Shown: positions 1 to 8,759, counted from the stretch's first letter. The stretch is DNA of 52,178 bases from Desulfobulbaceae bacterium (GCA_026987195.1 JALSNC010000079.1:1-52178), one strand, 5' to 3'. Notes: generated by a model from the letters alone, not told the origin. Numbers and translations are program-made.

Positions 1-521
1 TGCTCATGATCCTGCAACAGGACCAGGTCCTGCCCGTGGAGACGCCTGCGGACCTCTTCGGGTTCCCGGACCAGGCGCACGCCCCGGCATCGGACCGGCA
101 GGGGGAAGAGCGGCAGGATGACCCGGTGCGTCTCCAGAACCCTGAACCCGAACTTTGCCAGGATCACGGAGGCCTCCTGCGAGGGCGTCAGGCTCATCAC
201 CGTGGTGTTTTGCAATTTCAGTACCGGGAAGAGGAGAAGAAGACTGTGGTGGCGATGCTCCGGGGGGACGATCCAGCAGAACAGATCGCAGAACCGGTGC
301 TCTGTCCCGTCCATGGTCCGTTCAAAGAACAGGGTGCCGAGAAAACCGACAACCCGGCCCTCCTTCATGAGCACGTAGCCGCAATGGTCATGATGGCGGG
401 ACCAGCGGCGGGAAAGGAGCCGGCGCCACTGGTCGCGGTCCAGACGCGCGTCCCGGAAATGGAGCAGCAGGGGATGGATCTGGTCGAAGAGATCCAGGGT
501 GGCTTTGCGGACAGTGACCAT
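1..521 (-). CDS. GNAT-like acetyltransferase, 3' end cut by the window edge
   Basis: A minus-strand frame opens with ATG at 521 and stays open to base 1, so about 173 residues of the N-terminal part are visible and the C-terminus is missing. It contains an EGRVVGFLGTLFF strand pattern followed by a VPPEHRHHSLLLL segment and SLTPSQEASVILAKFGFR. That order resembles the beta-strand, acyl-CoA-binding loop and C-terminal strand-helix of GNAT acyltransferases, although the usual Q/RxxGxG/A signature is degenerate. It follows the AMP-dependent ligase gene by 54 bp in the same direction and is probably co-transcribed with the ligase, SDR and ACP genes. An acyl- or aminoacyl-transfer role in glycan or lipid decoration is inferred from context only. 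Confidence 0.5.
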   Translation of the reverse strand, partial: MVTVRKATLDLFDQIHPLLLHFRDARLDRDQWRRLLSRRWSRHHDHCGYVLMKEGRVVGFLGTLFFERTMDGTEHRFCDLFCWIVPPEHRHHSLLLLFPVLKLQNTTVMSLTPSQEASVILAKFGFRVLETHRVILPLFPLPVRCRGVRLVREPEEVRRRLHGQDLVLLQDHE

Positions 522-575
522 GGAAACGGCAAAAAAAGCTGGAGACTCAGGCTGGCACAGGGCAGAGCGGACAGC

Positions 576-1925
576 TCAGTCCTGCCTGCGCCGGAGCTTC
601 TTGAAACGCTGACTGAACCGGTGCCTGTCAACGATACTGACCCTGATGGGGACCTTGTAGGGCTGCAGGTGCTCCCGGCAGAACCGCTTGAGCCGGGCAA
701 CGAACTCCTGTTCGTTCTCGGGTCTGACGAGGCTCACGTCGGCACAGACAATGTTGCCGGTGATGGGATTGGCCTCGCCATAGACGGTGACATCGGCCAC
801 GTTGTCGAGCTGCAGGATCAGGTCCTCGACCTCGGTGGGAAAGACCTTCTCGCCGCCGACATTGATGAGGTCCGAGTCGCGGCCGTGAATCCGCATGTAT
901 TCGCCCCTCACCTCGACCCGGTCGCCGGTGATGAACCAGCCGTCCTCGGTGAATGGACTGGGCGCGTTGAGATAGCCCAGCATGGCCGAGTGGGCCTTGA
1001 TCTGGAGGATCCCGTCCACCACCCTGGTCCGGAATCCCTCGCCGCCGATCTTCACCCAGGGGGAATCGGAGCTTTCGGATTTCGACCGCAGGGTTCCCAC
1101 CTCGGTGGTGCCGTACTTCTGGAGAATGGTGACACCGGGGAAGAGTTCGGCGCACCGCTTCAGGGTCGATTCCGGCATCACCTCGGAACCGTAGGCGATA
1201 TACCTGAGCGAGCTCAGATCATAGCGTTCATGGGCGCCGCTGAGGAGCAGGAGATGGAGGAAGGTGGCCGACACCGGCAGCACCTCGACCCGGTATCGTT
1301 CCACGGCCCGACAGACGGTGTCCGGCGAGCGGTCCGGCACCGTGACCAGGCAGGAGCCGTTGGCGAGCACATAGAACAGGGTATCGATGCCTGCGATATG
1401 GTCGAAGAGGAGAAAGGCCAGGGTGGTGAAGTCGTGCCGCCGGGTGGTGTATTTGCGCAGCAGATGACTGACATCGTGGACAATGGCCTTGCTCCTGCCG
1501 GTGGTGCCGGAGGAAAACAGGACCAGGCCGGGATGACCGCGCCGGCGCAGCTCGTCATAGAGTGGATGGTCGGAGACGAAGGCAGGGCGACACACCTGGA
1601 CCTCGTCGGCGCCATCGACCCTGAATCCCACCTCGCCGCGGGCGGTTTCGATGAACTCCTCCTTCCTGGTCTCCACGGCCGGGGTCAGGGGGACGACAAT
1701 GGTGCCGTGCTCGATGAGGGCAAGCAGCAGGGCAATGGCCTCGGGCGAAAAATCGGCCTCCAGGACCGTCACGCTGCCGGGGGCCACCTTTTCGCGCGCC
1801 AGCCGCGTCCGCCAGTGGTCAAGGCGGGAGAGGAGATGGGCGTAGGAGTATTGCCGCTCATGCCAGACGACAGCGGTCCGCTGAGGCCTCTCGGCAAAGA
1901 CCTGGCGCAGGAAATCGATGACCAT
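576..1925 (-). CDS. AMP-forming acyl/aryl-CoA or acyl-ACP ligase (ANL superfamily)
   Basis: This 449-residue protein has the ANL adenylating-enzyme motifs in order. They are the phosphate-binding loop SSGTTGRSKAIVH, the YGTTEVG motif, GDRVEVRGEYMRIHGRDSD with the hinge aspartate, GGEKVFPTEVED, and a C-terminal KLRRR that can supply the catalytic lysine. The enzyme would activate a carboxylate as an acyl-adenylate. The adjacent acyl carrier protein suggests transfer to a phosphopantetheine thiol rather than to free CoA, but that is inference. The start at 1925 lies 4 bp after the SDR stop. An upstream ATG at 1973 would overlap the SDR gene and lacks homologous sequence. It is at the short end of the family, about 500 residues, with a trimmed N-terminal domain. 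Confidence 0.88.
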   Translation of the reverse strand: MVIDFLRQVFAERPQRTAVVWHERQYSYAHLLSRLDHWRTRLAREKVAPGSVTVLEADFSPEAIALLLALIEHGTIVVPLTPAVETRKEEFIETARGEVGFRVDGADEVQVCRPAFVSDHPLYDELRRRGHPGLVLFSSGTTGRSKAIVHDVSHLLRKYTTRRHDFTTLAFLLFDHIAGIDTLFYVLANGSCLVTVPDRSPDTVCRAVERYRVEVLPVSATFLHLLLLSGAHERYDLSSLRYIAYGSEVMPESTLKRCAELFPGVTILQKYGTTEVGTLRSKSESSDSPWVKIGGEGFRTRVVDGILQIKAHSAMLGYLNAPSPFTEDGWFITGDRVEVRGEYMRIHGRDSDLINVGGEKVFPTEVEDLILQLDNVADVTVYGEANPITGNIVCADVSLVRPENEQEFVARLKRFCREHLQPYKVPIRVSIVDRHRFSQRFKKLRRRQD

Positions 1926-1929
1926 TGCC

Positions 1930-2631
1930 TCACACCCCGCCGAGATAGAGGACCTGGCCGGTGACAAAATCACTCTCCGGACGGATGAAGAAATCGATCA
2001 CATTGGTGATGTCCCGGAATTCACCGAACCGGCGGATGGCCTGACGGGCAAGAAGCGCATCCATCTTTTCCCGGGGCACCGAGCGGATCAGGTCGGTGGC
2101 CACCGGGGTCGGGCCGACGGCATTGACCGTGATCCCCAGCGGCGCCAGTTCCCGGGCCAGGACCTCGGTGAGCGAAACCACCGCTGCCTTGGAGGCCGCG
2201 TAGATGGCCTCGCCCTCGAGTTTCAGCGGCGTGGCCACGGTGGCGAAGTTGACGATCCTGCCGCTGCGCTCACCCTGCATCAGCTTGGCCGCCTCCCGGC
2301 AGAAGAGCATGGTGCCGACCACGTTGGTCTCCAGAATCCTGCGGACCGTGGACAGGGGAGTGAGAAGGATATGATTCATGGAGGCGATGCCGGCATTGTT
2401 GACGAGAACGTCGAGCCGGCCGTGGTCCGCGCGGATGGCGCCAAACATCTGCCTGGCGCCTGCCTCGTCGGCGACATCGAGACAGAAATGGCGGTAGCCG
2501 GCAGGAGGATCCTGCATGGGGCCCCGGGAGCAGCCGAACACGGCAAAACCCCGGCTGAGGTAGTGATCGACCAGGTGACGGCCGATGCCCTTGCGGGTGC
2601 CGGTGATCAGGATGACCCGTTCCCTACTCAT
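1930..2631 (-). CDS. SDR-family oxidoreductase (FabG-like)
   Basis: A 233-residue classical short-chain dehydrogenase. It has the nucleotide-binding TGTRKGIG motif near the N-terminus, NNAG in strand 4, and the catalytic YAASK tetrad residues. The position normally held by the catalytic serine (usually VN-x-SS) reads VNFAT, so serine is replaced by threonine. The ATG at 2631 overlaps the ACP stop codon by 8 bp (ATGAGTAG), indicating translational coupling. Together with the carrier protein and the ligase it could reduce a carrier-bound beta-keto or sugar intermediate. The substrate cannot be deduced. A longer start at 2655 is less likely because it runs further into the ACP gene. Confidence 0.88.
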   Translation of the reverse strand: MSRERVILITGTRKGIGRHLVDHYLSRGFAVFGCSRGPMQDPPAGYRHFCLDVADEAGARQMFGAIRADHGRLDVLVNNAGIASMNHILLTPLSTVRRILETNVVGTMLFCREAAKLMQGERSGRIVNFATVATPLKLEGEAIYAASKAAVVSLTEVLARELAPLGITVNAVGPTPVATDLIRSVPREKMDALLARQAIRRFGEFRDITNVIDFFIRPESDFVTGQVLYLGGV

Positions 2632-2932
2632 TCTCACCTTCCGCCAGTCGCTCACCTATGTAGGCGGCCAGGGTGCCGACGGTGCGAAAGGGACTGTTCC
2701 GGCGCGACATGGCCTTTTCATCGGCCAGGGTCAGGGAGATGCCGGCGCTCTCGGTCAGTTTCTGCTCGGCAGCGACGATGAAGGTGACCAGGCCCAGGGA
2801 ATCGAGCCGGCCGCCGTCACCGAACAGGACAGTGGCCGTCGACTTCTCGAGCTGCTGCTCCGGCGGAAGCTGGAGGTTGAGATCATCGATGGCGGCATAG
2901 AGGATCTTGACGATGTCGATTTCCTGTCCCAC
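2624..2932 (-). CDS. acyl carrier protein
   Basis: A 102-residue acidic protein with the phosphopantetheine attachment motif DSLGLV (serine about residue 45), the hallmark of ACP/PCP domains. Start is GTG at 2932, preceded by a TGGAGA Shine-Dalgarno sequence at 5 bp. It is somewhat longer than fatty-acid ACP (about 78 residues), so this is a dedicated carrier rather than housekeeping AcpP. It is the first gene of the run ACP-SDR-ligase-GNAT and has a hairpin repeat copy 28 bp upstream of its start in the same orientation. It probably carries an acyl or amino-acyl group activated by the neighbouring ligase. Confidence 0.88.
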   Translation of the reverse strand: MGQEIDIVKILYAAIDDLNLQLPPEQQLEKSTATVLFGDGGRLDSLGLVTFIVAAEQKLTESAGISLTLADEKAMSRRNSPFRTVGTLAAYIGERLAEGENE

Positions 2933-2960
2933 GATTCTCCAGGTCCGGTTGAATTGACGT

Positions 2961-2989
2961 GCAATAGTTCACCGCTATCGGCAACCACC
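2961..2989 (-). repeat. hairpin leader repeat, copy 1
   Basis: Reading on the minus strand the copy contains GTTGCCGATAGCGGTGAAC. The flanking bases fold into an imperfect stem (TAGTT with AACTA, CCG with CGG, loop ATAG). The outer flank carries GTAAAAGTATC and TTTTCAGG, shared with other copies. It lies 28 bp upstream of the ACP start codon and points the same way as that gene. Confidence 0.85.
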
Positions 2990-3037
2990 TGAAAATAATG
3001 ATACTTTTACATTGACGCAGGTCGACCCTGCTGCCCT

Positions 3038-3793
3038 CTAGTAGGTGCTGTTCAGATCGTAGTACATGCCGATATTGATGGGCACGTTCCTGCGCAGGTA
3101 GAGATCGACCCAGGTGTTGATGTTGGCGATGAGGGACTTGGGCACATAGACGATGTCATAGGGCTGCAGCAGGATATCCTGACTCATGTCCAGGCCGCTC
3201 ATGGCCCGGGCCAGATCGACCCGGATCACAAAGGGCTTCTTGAGCGCGTTGCGGCGGATGACCAGGATCTCGGAATCGCGGGCACTGTCTTTCAGGCCGC
3301 CGGCGCTGGCGATGGACTGGAGGATGGTCATGGGCCCGGTGAGCCTCACCATGCCCGGTTTTGTGACCTGCCCGTCGACAAAGACCTTCTGGGCCTCAAA
3401 GCTCTTGACGATCACCGTGATCTCGGGATCGCGGATATGGGGAGCATACCTGGCGGTCAGGACGTCGACCAGCTCGGTGGTGGTCAGGCCGGCGGCCATG
3501 ATCTCGTGCGCGAGCTGCAGGGCGATGCGGCCGTCCGGGCGTACGGTCACATCCTCGTTGAGCTCCGGATTGTAGAAGAACTTGACCGCCAGCTGGTCGC
3601 CGGCATGGATCACGTAGGTCGGCCGGGCAGCGGCCATGGAGCCATCCGGCCTGTCGAGAACTCCGGGCGCCGACATCGGCTGCGGAGTCCCCACCGGTAC
3701 GCTGCTGCCGCAGCCGGCAAGCAGGAGAAAGAGTAACCAGAAACCCAGTGCCCGCACTGCGGAAAGCCCCCCCTTACCTGTTGTTCCACCCAT
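3038..3793 (-). CDS. Wza-like polysaccharide export lipoprotein
   Basis: A 251-residue protein whose N-terminal segment LGFWLLFLLLAGCGSS is a lipoprotein signal with lipobox cysteine at about residue 28. The mature part begins YVIHAGDQLAVKFFYNPELNEDVTVRPDG, the Poly_export (SLBB-linked) signature, followed by a soluble beta-grasp region (VFVDGQVTKPGMVRL, IASAGGLKDSA). This is the outer-membrane export channel family of Wzx/Wzy-type polysaccharide secretion. At 251 residues it is shorter than Wza, with one SLBB-like repeat and no obvious extra C-terminal domains. The ATG at 3793 follows an AGGA motif; upstream codons would overlap the Wzz-like gene. It is the downstream partner of the co-polymerase encoded 13 bp upstream. 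Confidence 0.9.
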   Translation of the reverse strand: MGGTTGKGGLSAVRALGFWLLFLLLAGCGSSVPVGTPQPMSAPGVLDRPDGSMAAARPTYVIHAGDQLAVKFFYNPELNEDVTVRPDGRIALQLAHEIMAAGLTTTELVDVLTARYAPHIRDPEITVIVKSFEAQKVFVDGQVTKPGMVRLTGPMTILQSIASAGGLKDSARDSEILVIRRNALKKPFVIRVDLARAMSGLDMSQDILLQPYDIVYVPKSLIANINTWVDLYLRRNVPINIGMYYDLNSTY

Positions 3794-3806
3794 GACAGTA
3801 TCCTGA

Positions 3807-5267
3807 TTATGCAGACAACGCCTGCCGCCGACGGTCAGCGGCGCCCACACCCTGATATTCGGCCACAAAGGCATAGGCCACACCACAGGTCAGGCCGAGA
3901 ATCAGTCCGATGAAGAGATTGAGCCGCTTCACAGGCCGGGCCGGTTTCATCGGCACCAGGGGCTGCTCGACAACCACCACGTTGACCATCTTCTGCTGGT
4001 CCATGGCATCCTCGATGCGGGTGTTGTCAAGCTTGTCCCGGAAGGTCCGGTAATTCCGCTCGCTGGTCTCAACCTCGCGCTGCAGATCCTTGAGAGCGAT
4101 TTCCGCCTGGTCAAGCTTCTCCAGTTTCTGCCGCAGTTCCTGCAGCCGGTGCTCCAGGGCCTCGTTGCCCGCCCTGGCAGTGGCAAATTCGGTCCGGGCG
4201 GCCAGCAGATCCCGTTCCGTCTGCTGATAGACCACACTCCTGCCAACCCGGGTGGTACGGCGCCGGTTGCCTTCCTGGGTGGCCAGGAAGTCGTTGACCA
4301 GCTCGATCTCCCTGCGCACCGCCTTGACCCTGCGGTTGTCCTCGGTATACTTCTCCAGCAGCTGCTGCTCCTGCAGCTGCAGGTTGAGCAGGGTCTGCAT
4401 GGCTCCGCCCTCCTTCTTCAGCCGCCCCTCCTCACTGTAGATGCTCACATCCTCGGGCAGAGATTGCAGACTGCCTTCCAGGGAGGCGACCTTCTGCTGC
4501 AGGGCCTGTTCCCGGTTCCTTCCGGTCAGCAACCTGGTCTCGAGATCCACATACTGCCTCACCAGCAGCGCCTTCTGGTCGGCAGCCGCATAGATGCCGT
4601 TTTCCCGTTTGAACTGCTGCAGCTTTTTCTCTGCCGCAAGCAACCGCTCATGCGAGGCGGCAACCTGCTGCTCGAGAAAGGCGGCACGCGGATTCCTGAA
4701 GACCTGCAGGTGACGCTCCTTGAACAGCTCCACCAGCCGCCGCAGGGCCTGCACCGCGATCTGCGGATCCTGATGCAGGAAGGTCAGGCCGATGACACTG
4801 GACTTCTTGACATGACTGACATCGAGTTTTTTCGCAAACCTGTCCGTGGCCATGGTGAGCAGGGCCTCGGCGGCCAGGGACTTTTCCGCCAGTCTCGGAT
4901 ACAGCTTTGCCAGTCCCACCTCCCTGATGACATCACGGATAAGGGCCTTGCTCCTCAGGATCTCGATCTCGGTGTTGATGATCTCCTCCGGATGGTACCA
5001 GCGCATGGGCTGGACCTCACCGGCCTCGACATCGTTGACCGGACGATAGACATACTCCCTGCCGTAGCGGATCATCACGCTGGAGTCCACCTCGTAGACA
5101 GGGGTCTGAACAAAGGTATAGACGGCAACACCACCGGCCACCAGCAGGAAGATGAGGATCACCCCGGTCCTGTGGCGTGACAGAACCTGCAGGAAGGCAC
5201 CGAGACTGCTCGGTTCCGGCTGTTGACCATTGCGGCGCTCTGCTGTTTCGCTCTGTATGGTTTCCAT
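3807..5267 (-). CDS. Wzz/GumC-type polysaccharide co-polymerase, no kinase domain
   Basis: A 486-residue inner-membrane protein with the Wzz architecture. There is an N-terminal transmembrane helix (VILIFLLVAGGVAVYTFV), a large periplasmic part rich in heptad coiled coil (about residues 170-420), a GNVR-like region, and a second helix near the C-terminus (LNLFIGLILGLTCGVAYAFV). The protein ends about 20 residues after the second helix, so the Walker-motif BY-kinase domain of Wzc/ExoP is absent. It would control chain length and couple to the Wza-like channel. The ATG at 5267 starts just before the conserved N-terminal region; the 5363 start adds an unconvincing extension. Confidence 0.9.
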   Translation of the reverse strand: METIQSETAERRNGQQPEPSSLGAFLQVLSRHRTGVILIFLLVAGGVAVYTFVQTPVYEVDSSVMIRYGREYVYRPVNDVEAGEVQPMRWYHPEEIINTEIEILRSKALIRDVIREVGLAKLYPRLAEKSLAAEALLTMATDRFAKKLDVSHVKKSSVIGLTFLHQDPQIAVQALRRLVELFKERHLQVFRNPRAAFLEQQVAASHERLLAAEKKLQQFKRENGIYAAADQKALLVRQYVDLETRLLTGRNREQALQQKVASLEGSLQSLPEDVSIYSEEGRLKKEGGAMQTLLNLQLQEQQLLEKYTEDNRRVKAVRREIELVNDFLATQEGNRRRTTRVGRSVVYQQTERDLLAARTEFATARAGNEALEHRLQELRQKLEKLDQAEIALKDLQREVETSERNYRTFRDKLDNTRIEDAMDQQKMVNVVVVEQPLVPMKPARPVKRLNLFIGLILGLTCGVAYAFVAEYQGVGAADRRRQALSA

Positions 5268-5402
5268 AAAAAGGCAAGGGGCAGGAGAAAACGGGCCAGA
5301 CAGGCTGCGGCCGCCTGGAGCCGACAGATCATTCAACATCCGTGGCAGACCTGAGCCGGCCACGCCGATGACAATCCCGTAACAGCGATCTCAATCCATA
5401 GG

Positions 5403-5432
5403 TATATACATCACCTGGCGAACTCTTCACAA
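5403..5432 (-). promoter_or_regulatory. candidate sigma70 promoter for the wzz/wza genes
   Basis: On the minus strand TTGTGA (5432-5427) and TATATA (5408-5403) are separated by 18 bp, about 135 bp upstream of the Wzz-like start. It is a motif match only. Confidence 0.35.
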
Positions 5433-5553
5433 GTTCTTATTGCCCTGATCATTATTTTTTACATCAGTAACAGCGCCGGAAGGCCGGCCGGATCCTGCCG
5501 GAACTTCCCGGCCCTGCACCCGGCCCGTACCATTTTGATTGACCTTCGTGACA

Positions 5554-5568
5554 ACAGGTAGTACCTGT
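5554..5568. promoter_or_regulatory. perfect 7-1-7 dyad, possible operator
   Basis: ACAGGTA G TACCTGT is a perfect palindrome about 125 bp upstream of the permease start, in the divergent promoter region. It could be an operator for a dimeric regulator. No regulator gene is present nearby. Confidence 0.3.
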
Positions 5569-5644
5569 ACCCGGGCACGGGAGGCGCAGCAAGGCCGCTC
5601 CCGGAAGGAGATGAACTTTTACAAACTCACGGGTAATCCGAAAC

Positions 5645-5672
5645 GGTTGCCGACAGCGGCGAACTGTTACCT
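5645..5672 (+). repeat. hairpin leader repeat, copy 2
   Basis: GGTTGCCGACAGCGGCGAAC followed by TGTTACC. It ends 19 bp before the permease ATG and is in the gene's orientation. Confidence 0.85.
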
Positions 5673-5691
5673 GCACCGACAGTCAAAAAAG

Positions 5692-7068
5692 ATGAAGAGC
5701 AACACCCTTCTCGGCGCCCTGTTCACCACCACCTGTGCTATCGCCCTCCTTGCCTCGCCGCCGGCAGCCCTCGCCCCCGCAGAGACCAGGGTGGCCGCCC
5801 TGGCCATGTTGACCATCGGATTCTGGGCCACCGGAATCCTTCCCGAACACATCACCTCGCTGCTCTTTTTCGTGCTCGCCATGCTCTTTTCCGTGGCCGC
5901 GCCCGCAACCGTCTTCTCGGGCTTCACCTCCACCGCCGTCTGGCTGATCTTCGGTGGTCTGGTGATCGGTGTCGCCATCATGAAAACCGGCCTGGGACAG
6001 CGGGTCGCCGCCAGGGCGGCATCACGTCTGGACGGCTCGTATGCCCGCATCATCACCGGGCTGGTCGCCGCAGGGGTGCTGTTCAGTTTTCTCATGCCTT
6101 CGGCCATGGGACGCGTGGTCCTGCTGACACCCATTGCCGAGGCCATTGCCGGTCATTTCGGATTCAAGAGGGGATCCAGGGGCAGGACCGGCGTCATCCT
6201 GGCCACCATCCTGGGATCCTTTATCCCCGCCTTCGGCATTCTGCCGGCCAATGTGCCCAACATGGTCCTGGTCGGCATGGCCGGGACCCAGTACCAGGTC
6301 TCCCTGCTCTATGGCTCCTACCTGCTCCTCCACTTTCCTGTCCTTGGCCTGGTCAAGGCTGCCATCATCGTGGCCCTGATCCTCTGGTTCTATCCCGATG
6401 CCCCCGGCAAGGTGCCGCACACGGAACTGACCCTGTCCGGTGATGTGACCAGGGACGAACGGATCCTGTCCTGGTCGCTCTTCATCATGCTCGGCCTCTG
6501 GATGACCGACTTTCTCCACCACGTCTCCCCGGCCTGGATAGCCCTTGCCGGCGCGGTCTTCCTGATGCTGCCGGGTATCGCCATCATTGGCAGGCAGCAG
6601 TTCAACCAGAAGATCAACTGGGCCTCCCTGGTCTTTGTCGCCGGCATCCTCGGCCTGGGTGCGATGATCAACCAGTCCGGCCTGGGCGACACCCTGGCCC
6701 GCAAACTGATCAGCGTGCTTCCCCTGGATGCAGGGCAACCGTTTCTCAGCTATCTCTCGGTCAGCCTGGCGTCCACAGTGACCGGCGTGGCCACCACCCT
6801 GCCGGGAGTGCCTGCGGTCTTCACGCCCCTTTCCGAGGGAATCGCCCACGCCACGGGCCTGCCGGTCAGGACCGTGCTCATGATGCAGGTCCTGGGATTC
6901 TCGACCCCGCTCTTTCCCTACCAGGCGCCGCCCATCATCATCGGTATGCAGCTCTCCGGGGAGCGCCTGGCCGACGCCGGCCGGATCTGCATCGTCCTGG
7001 CGGTCATCACCATCTTCCTGCTCCTGCCCCTCAATTACCTCTGGTGGCAGATACTCGGCTGGCTCTGA
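5692..7068 (+). CDS. SLC13/DASS-family anion permease
   Basis: A 458-residue polytopic membrane protein with about 11-12 hydrophobic segments. It has the internal-repeat layout of divalent anion:Na+ symporters (SLC13, CitT/ArsB fold). Hairpin-tip motifs such as FLMPSAMGRVVLLTP and PANVPNMVLVG occupy the places of the SNT substrate and sodium motifs, and GVPAVFTPL lies in the second half. Family members carry sulfate, C4-dicarboxylates or citrate; the exact substrate cannot be read from sequence. The ATG at 5692 is chosen because sequence upstream in frame runs through the hairpin repeat. It is monocistronic as far as can be seen. Confidence 0.85.
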   Translation: MKSNTLLGALFTTTCAIALLASPPAALAPAETRVAALAMLTIGFWATGILPEHITSLLFFVLAMLFSVAAPATVFSGFTSTAVWLIFGGLVIGVAIMKTGLGQRVAARAASRLDGSYARIITGLVAAGVLFSFLMPSAMGRVVLLTPIAEAIAGHFGFKRGSRGRTGVILATILGSFIPAFGILPANVPNMVLVGMAGTQYQVSLLYGSYLLLHFPVLGLVKAAIIVALILWFYPDAPGKVPHTELTLSGDVTRDERILSWSLFIMLGLWMTDFLHHVSPAWIALAGAVFLMLPGIAIIGRQQFNQKINWASLVFVAGILGLGAMINQSGLGDTLARKLISVLPLDAGQPFLSYLSVSLASTVTGVATTLPGVPAVFTPLSEGIAHATGLPVRTVLMMQVLGFSTPLFPYQAPPIIIGMQLSGERLADAGRICIVLAVITIFLLLPLNYLWWQILGWL

Positions 7069-8028
7069 AGCAGCATTTCCACACCTCTACCGCGGGTTCA
7101 GCCCCGCCCCGCCGGAGTGGCGCTCTTCTGCCCTTCCACCCTCCGTTCCACTGCCGGCCTGTTCCATAATCGTTTCCCCCCCATGCCCGGAAAAATCACA
7201 TGTCGCAATATTGCAACTGAAAACACCCGGTCACTTTTTTTCAGGTCCCACATTGTATCTTCAAAAGCCATGATATATACTGCTTTCAGGAAAGCAAACA
7301 AAAAAACTGTTGCCGCGCAGCCTTTTTCACCCGGCGGACAGATTAATATTATTTCAAAAAAAGTGTTACCAGGCGCAGTCATCCTCTTCTGAAAGATTGT
7401 CAATGCCCGCCAGTAGAGGTTTTGCAGAAAATCGGCATTGGAAGTGTTTTCATATTATATTTTTTCCTGCTTTTATGCTAAATTCAGAAGGAGCAGCCCT
7501 TCACAGGGACAGTATTCTGCCCATGCAAAAGACCTGGCCGCCACAACATTCCGAATAGCCGGAAAAATCACCCCGGTGAAGACGAGCAACTTCCACCGGA
7601 AATCCATGTCATATCCGGCCAAGGTCGCCTGCGAGCGACAGGCTGTCGACAGATGAGCTGGTATCTCCAGCCGGGCCAGGTGAAACAATCATGCCTCTGT
7701 CGCTGATCGGGCACGGGCCGGCTGCTCCTGCCCGGCGCCGATGGTGGCGGAACAGCAGGGTCCGGCACGCTGACGACCTGTTCGGACCGATCTTTGAAGG
7801 GAGACTGGAATAAATCTGGCAACGAAGACCTCACACCTGTAGTCCGGACGCCTTGCAGGCAGCTCAAAGTATCGGTATTTTTCAGACGGTTGCCGAGAGC
7901 GGTGGACTGTCACGCGGGCAGCCCGGTACCCGCGGGTCAGGGCATGGTCCCTGTTTTCAGGCCCCTCGGCCGGAAACGGTCATCCTGTTTCGTTGTCCTT
8001 TGCAAACGCTTTGACGAGGTAGAAAAGA
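7069..8028. other. 960-bp intergenic region upstream of the large plus-strand cluster
   Basis: This is the longest gene-free stretch. Bases about 7195-7500 are clearly more AT-rich than the surrounding sequence (runs such as CATATTATATTTTTT). Short open frames exist on both strands but none has a recognisable product or a good ribosome site. A hairpin repeat copy lies at 7886-7912. It is the likely control region for the genes from 8029 onward. I could not identify a convincing -35/-10 pair. Confidence 0.6.
7886..7912 (+). repeat. hairpin leader repeat, copy 3
   Basis: GGTTGCCGAGAGCGGTGGAC preceded by AAAGTATCGG and TTTTTCAG, the shared outer flank. It is 117 bp upstream of the first gene of the large cluster and in the same orientation. 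Confidence 0.75.
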
Positions 8029-8628
8029 ATGAAAGCAAAAAACTCGATACTTTTCATGCTGGGTCTTGTTTTCGTCCTGGCAATGGTGCACCAGGCACAC
8101 AGCTGTGTCGGTCGGATTCTCAACCTGGCCGTCACCGGTTCCGCCGATCAGCAGGTGATGGGCAGACTTCTTGCCACCTACATCACCGAGCGTACCGGCA
8201 CCACGGTCAACCTGGTCAAGGCGCCTGATCTCGACACGGCGAGAAAGATGGTTCGCGAAGGCAAGGCCAATATCTACCTCAACTACATCGATGAGGCGGC
8301 AAGGGAGCTGAACAGGACGGCCGGGGCAACGCCCCAGGAGACCTGGGCCCTGCTCAGGCAGGCCTACCTGGAAAAGTACGGCCTGGTCTGGCTGAAGCCC
8401 TTCGGCTACACAGGTCCCACCGACCTGGCGAAGTCGGCCGATGGCAGCCTGGCCGCTGCCGTCACCTCCACCGATGTGCTTGAAAAGTTCCCCATCCTGG
8501 ATCGGCTGATCAACAAGCTTGCCGGCAGGATCTCCCAGGAAACCCTGCGCCAGCTGCAGCAGGAAGCTGCCAGTGCCGATCTTGCGGCAGTGGCAAAGGA
8601 CTTTCTGAAAAAGAAAAACCTGATCTGA
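8029..8628 (+). CDS. short OpuAC-like periplasmic substrate-binding protein
   Basis: A 199-residue protein with an N-terminal signal peptide (ILFMLGLVFVLAMVHQAHS). The segment VTGSADQQVMGRLLATYITERTGTTVNLV followed by ARKMVREGKANIYLNYIDEA resembles the first lobe of OpuAC/ProX quaternary-amine binding proteins (the pattern is roughly EQ-hydrophobic-L-x-x-YIEERTG ... G-x-x-D-x-Y). Typical members are about 300 residues, so this protein is short and may lack part of the second lobe. No permease or ATPase genes accompany it. Good ribosome site (GAGGT, 8 bp). It is the first gene of the plus-strand run, so it may sense or bind a ligand rather than feed an ABC importer. Confidence 0.6.
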   Translation: MKAKNSILFMLGLVFVLAMVHQAHSCVGRILNLAVTGSADQQVMGRLLATYITERTGTTVNLVKAPDLDTARKMVREGKANIYLNYIDEAARELNRTAGATPQETWALLRQAYLEKYGLVWLKPFGYTGPTDLAKSADGSLAAAVTSTDVLEKFPILDRLINKLAGRISQETLRQLQQEAASADLAAVAKDFLKKKNLI

Positions 8629-8759
8629 ACCCTGCCACCGGGCCGGCAGGCCCATGTGTGGCCCCACCAGGCGGCAGAGACCGCGGGTGGAGTGAGGACA
8701 GGCGGTTGCCTGAGGCGCCCGTCTCTTCCCAAGAACGCTCAAACAAGGGGACCCCTCTC

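Larger units (their letters stand above)
5268..5691. other. divergent intergenic region between wzz-like and permease genes
   Basis: A 424-bp region between divergently transcribed genes. It contains a candidate minus-strand promoter (5403-5432), a perfect 15-bp dyad (5554-5568) and a hairpin repeat copy just before the permease start. I see no convincing small gene in it. Confidence 0.7.

Noticed and set aside
6..1964. A very long plus-strand open frame (652 codons) opposite the ligase and GNAT-like genes
   Set aside because: High GC keeps the antisense frame open. The opposite strand carries the ANL motifs in order, and the plus frame has no recognisable domain.
7098..7403. Small genes on either strand of the AT-rich intergenic region
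   Set aside because: Overlapping frames on both strands, no ribosome sites and no recognisable features.
8629..8759. A nickel/cobalt or cobalamin riboswitch ahead of the NicO gene
   Set aside because: Only a small GGGCC/GGCCC hairpin is present; none of the conserved riboswitch boxes can be found.
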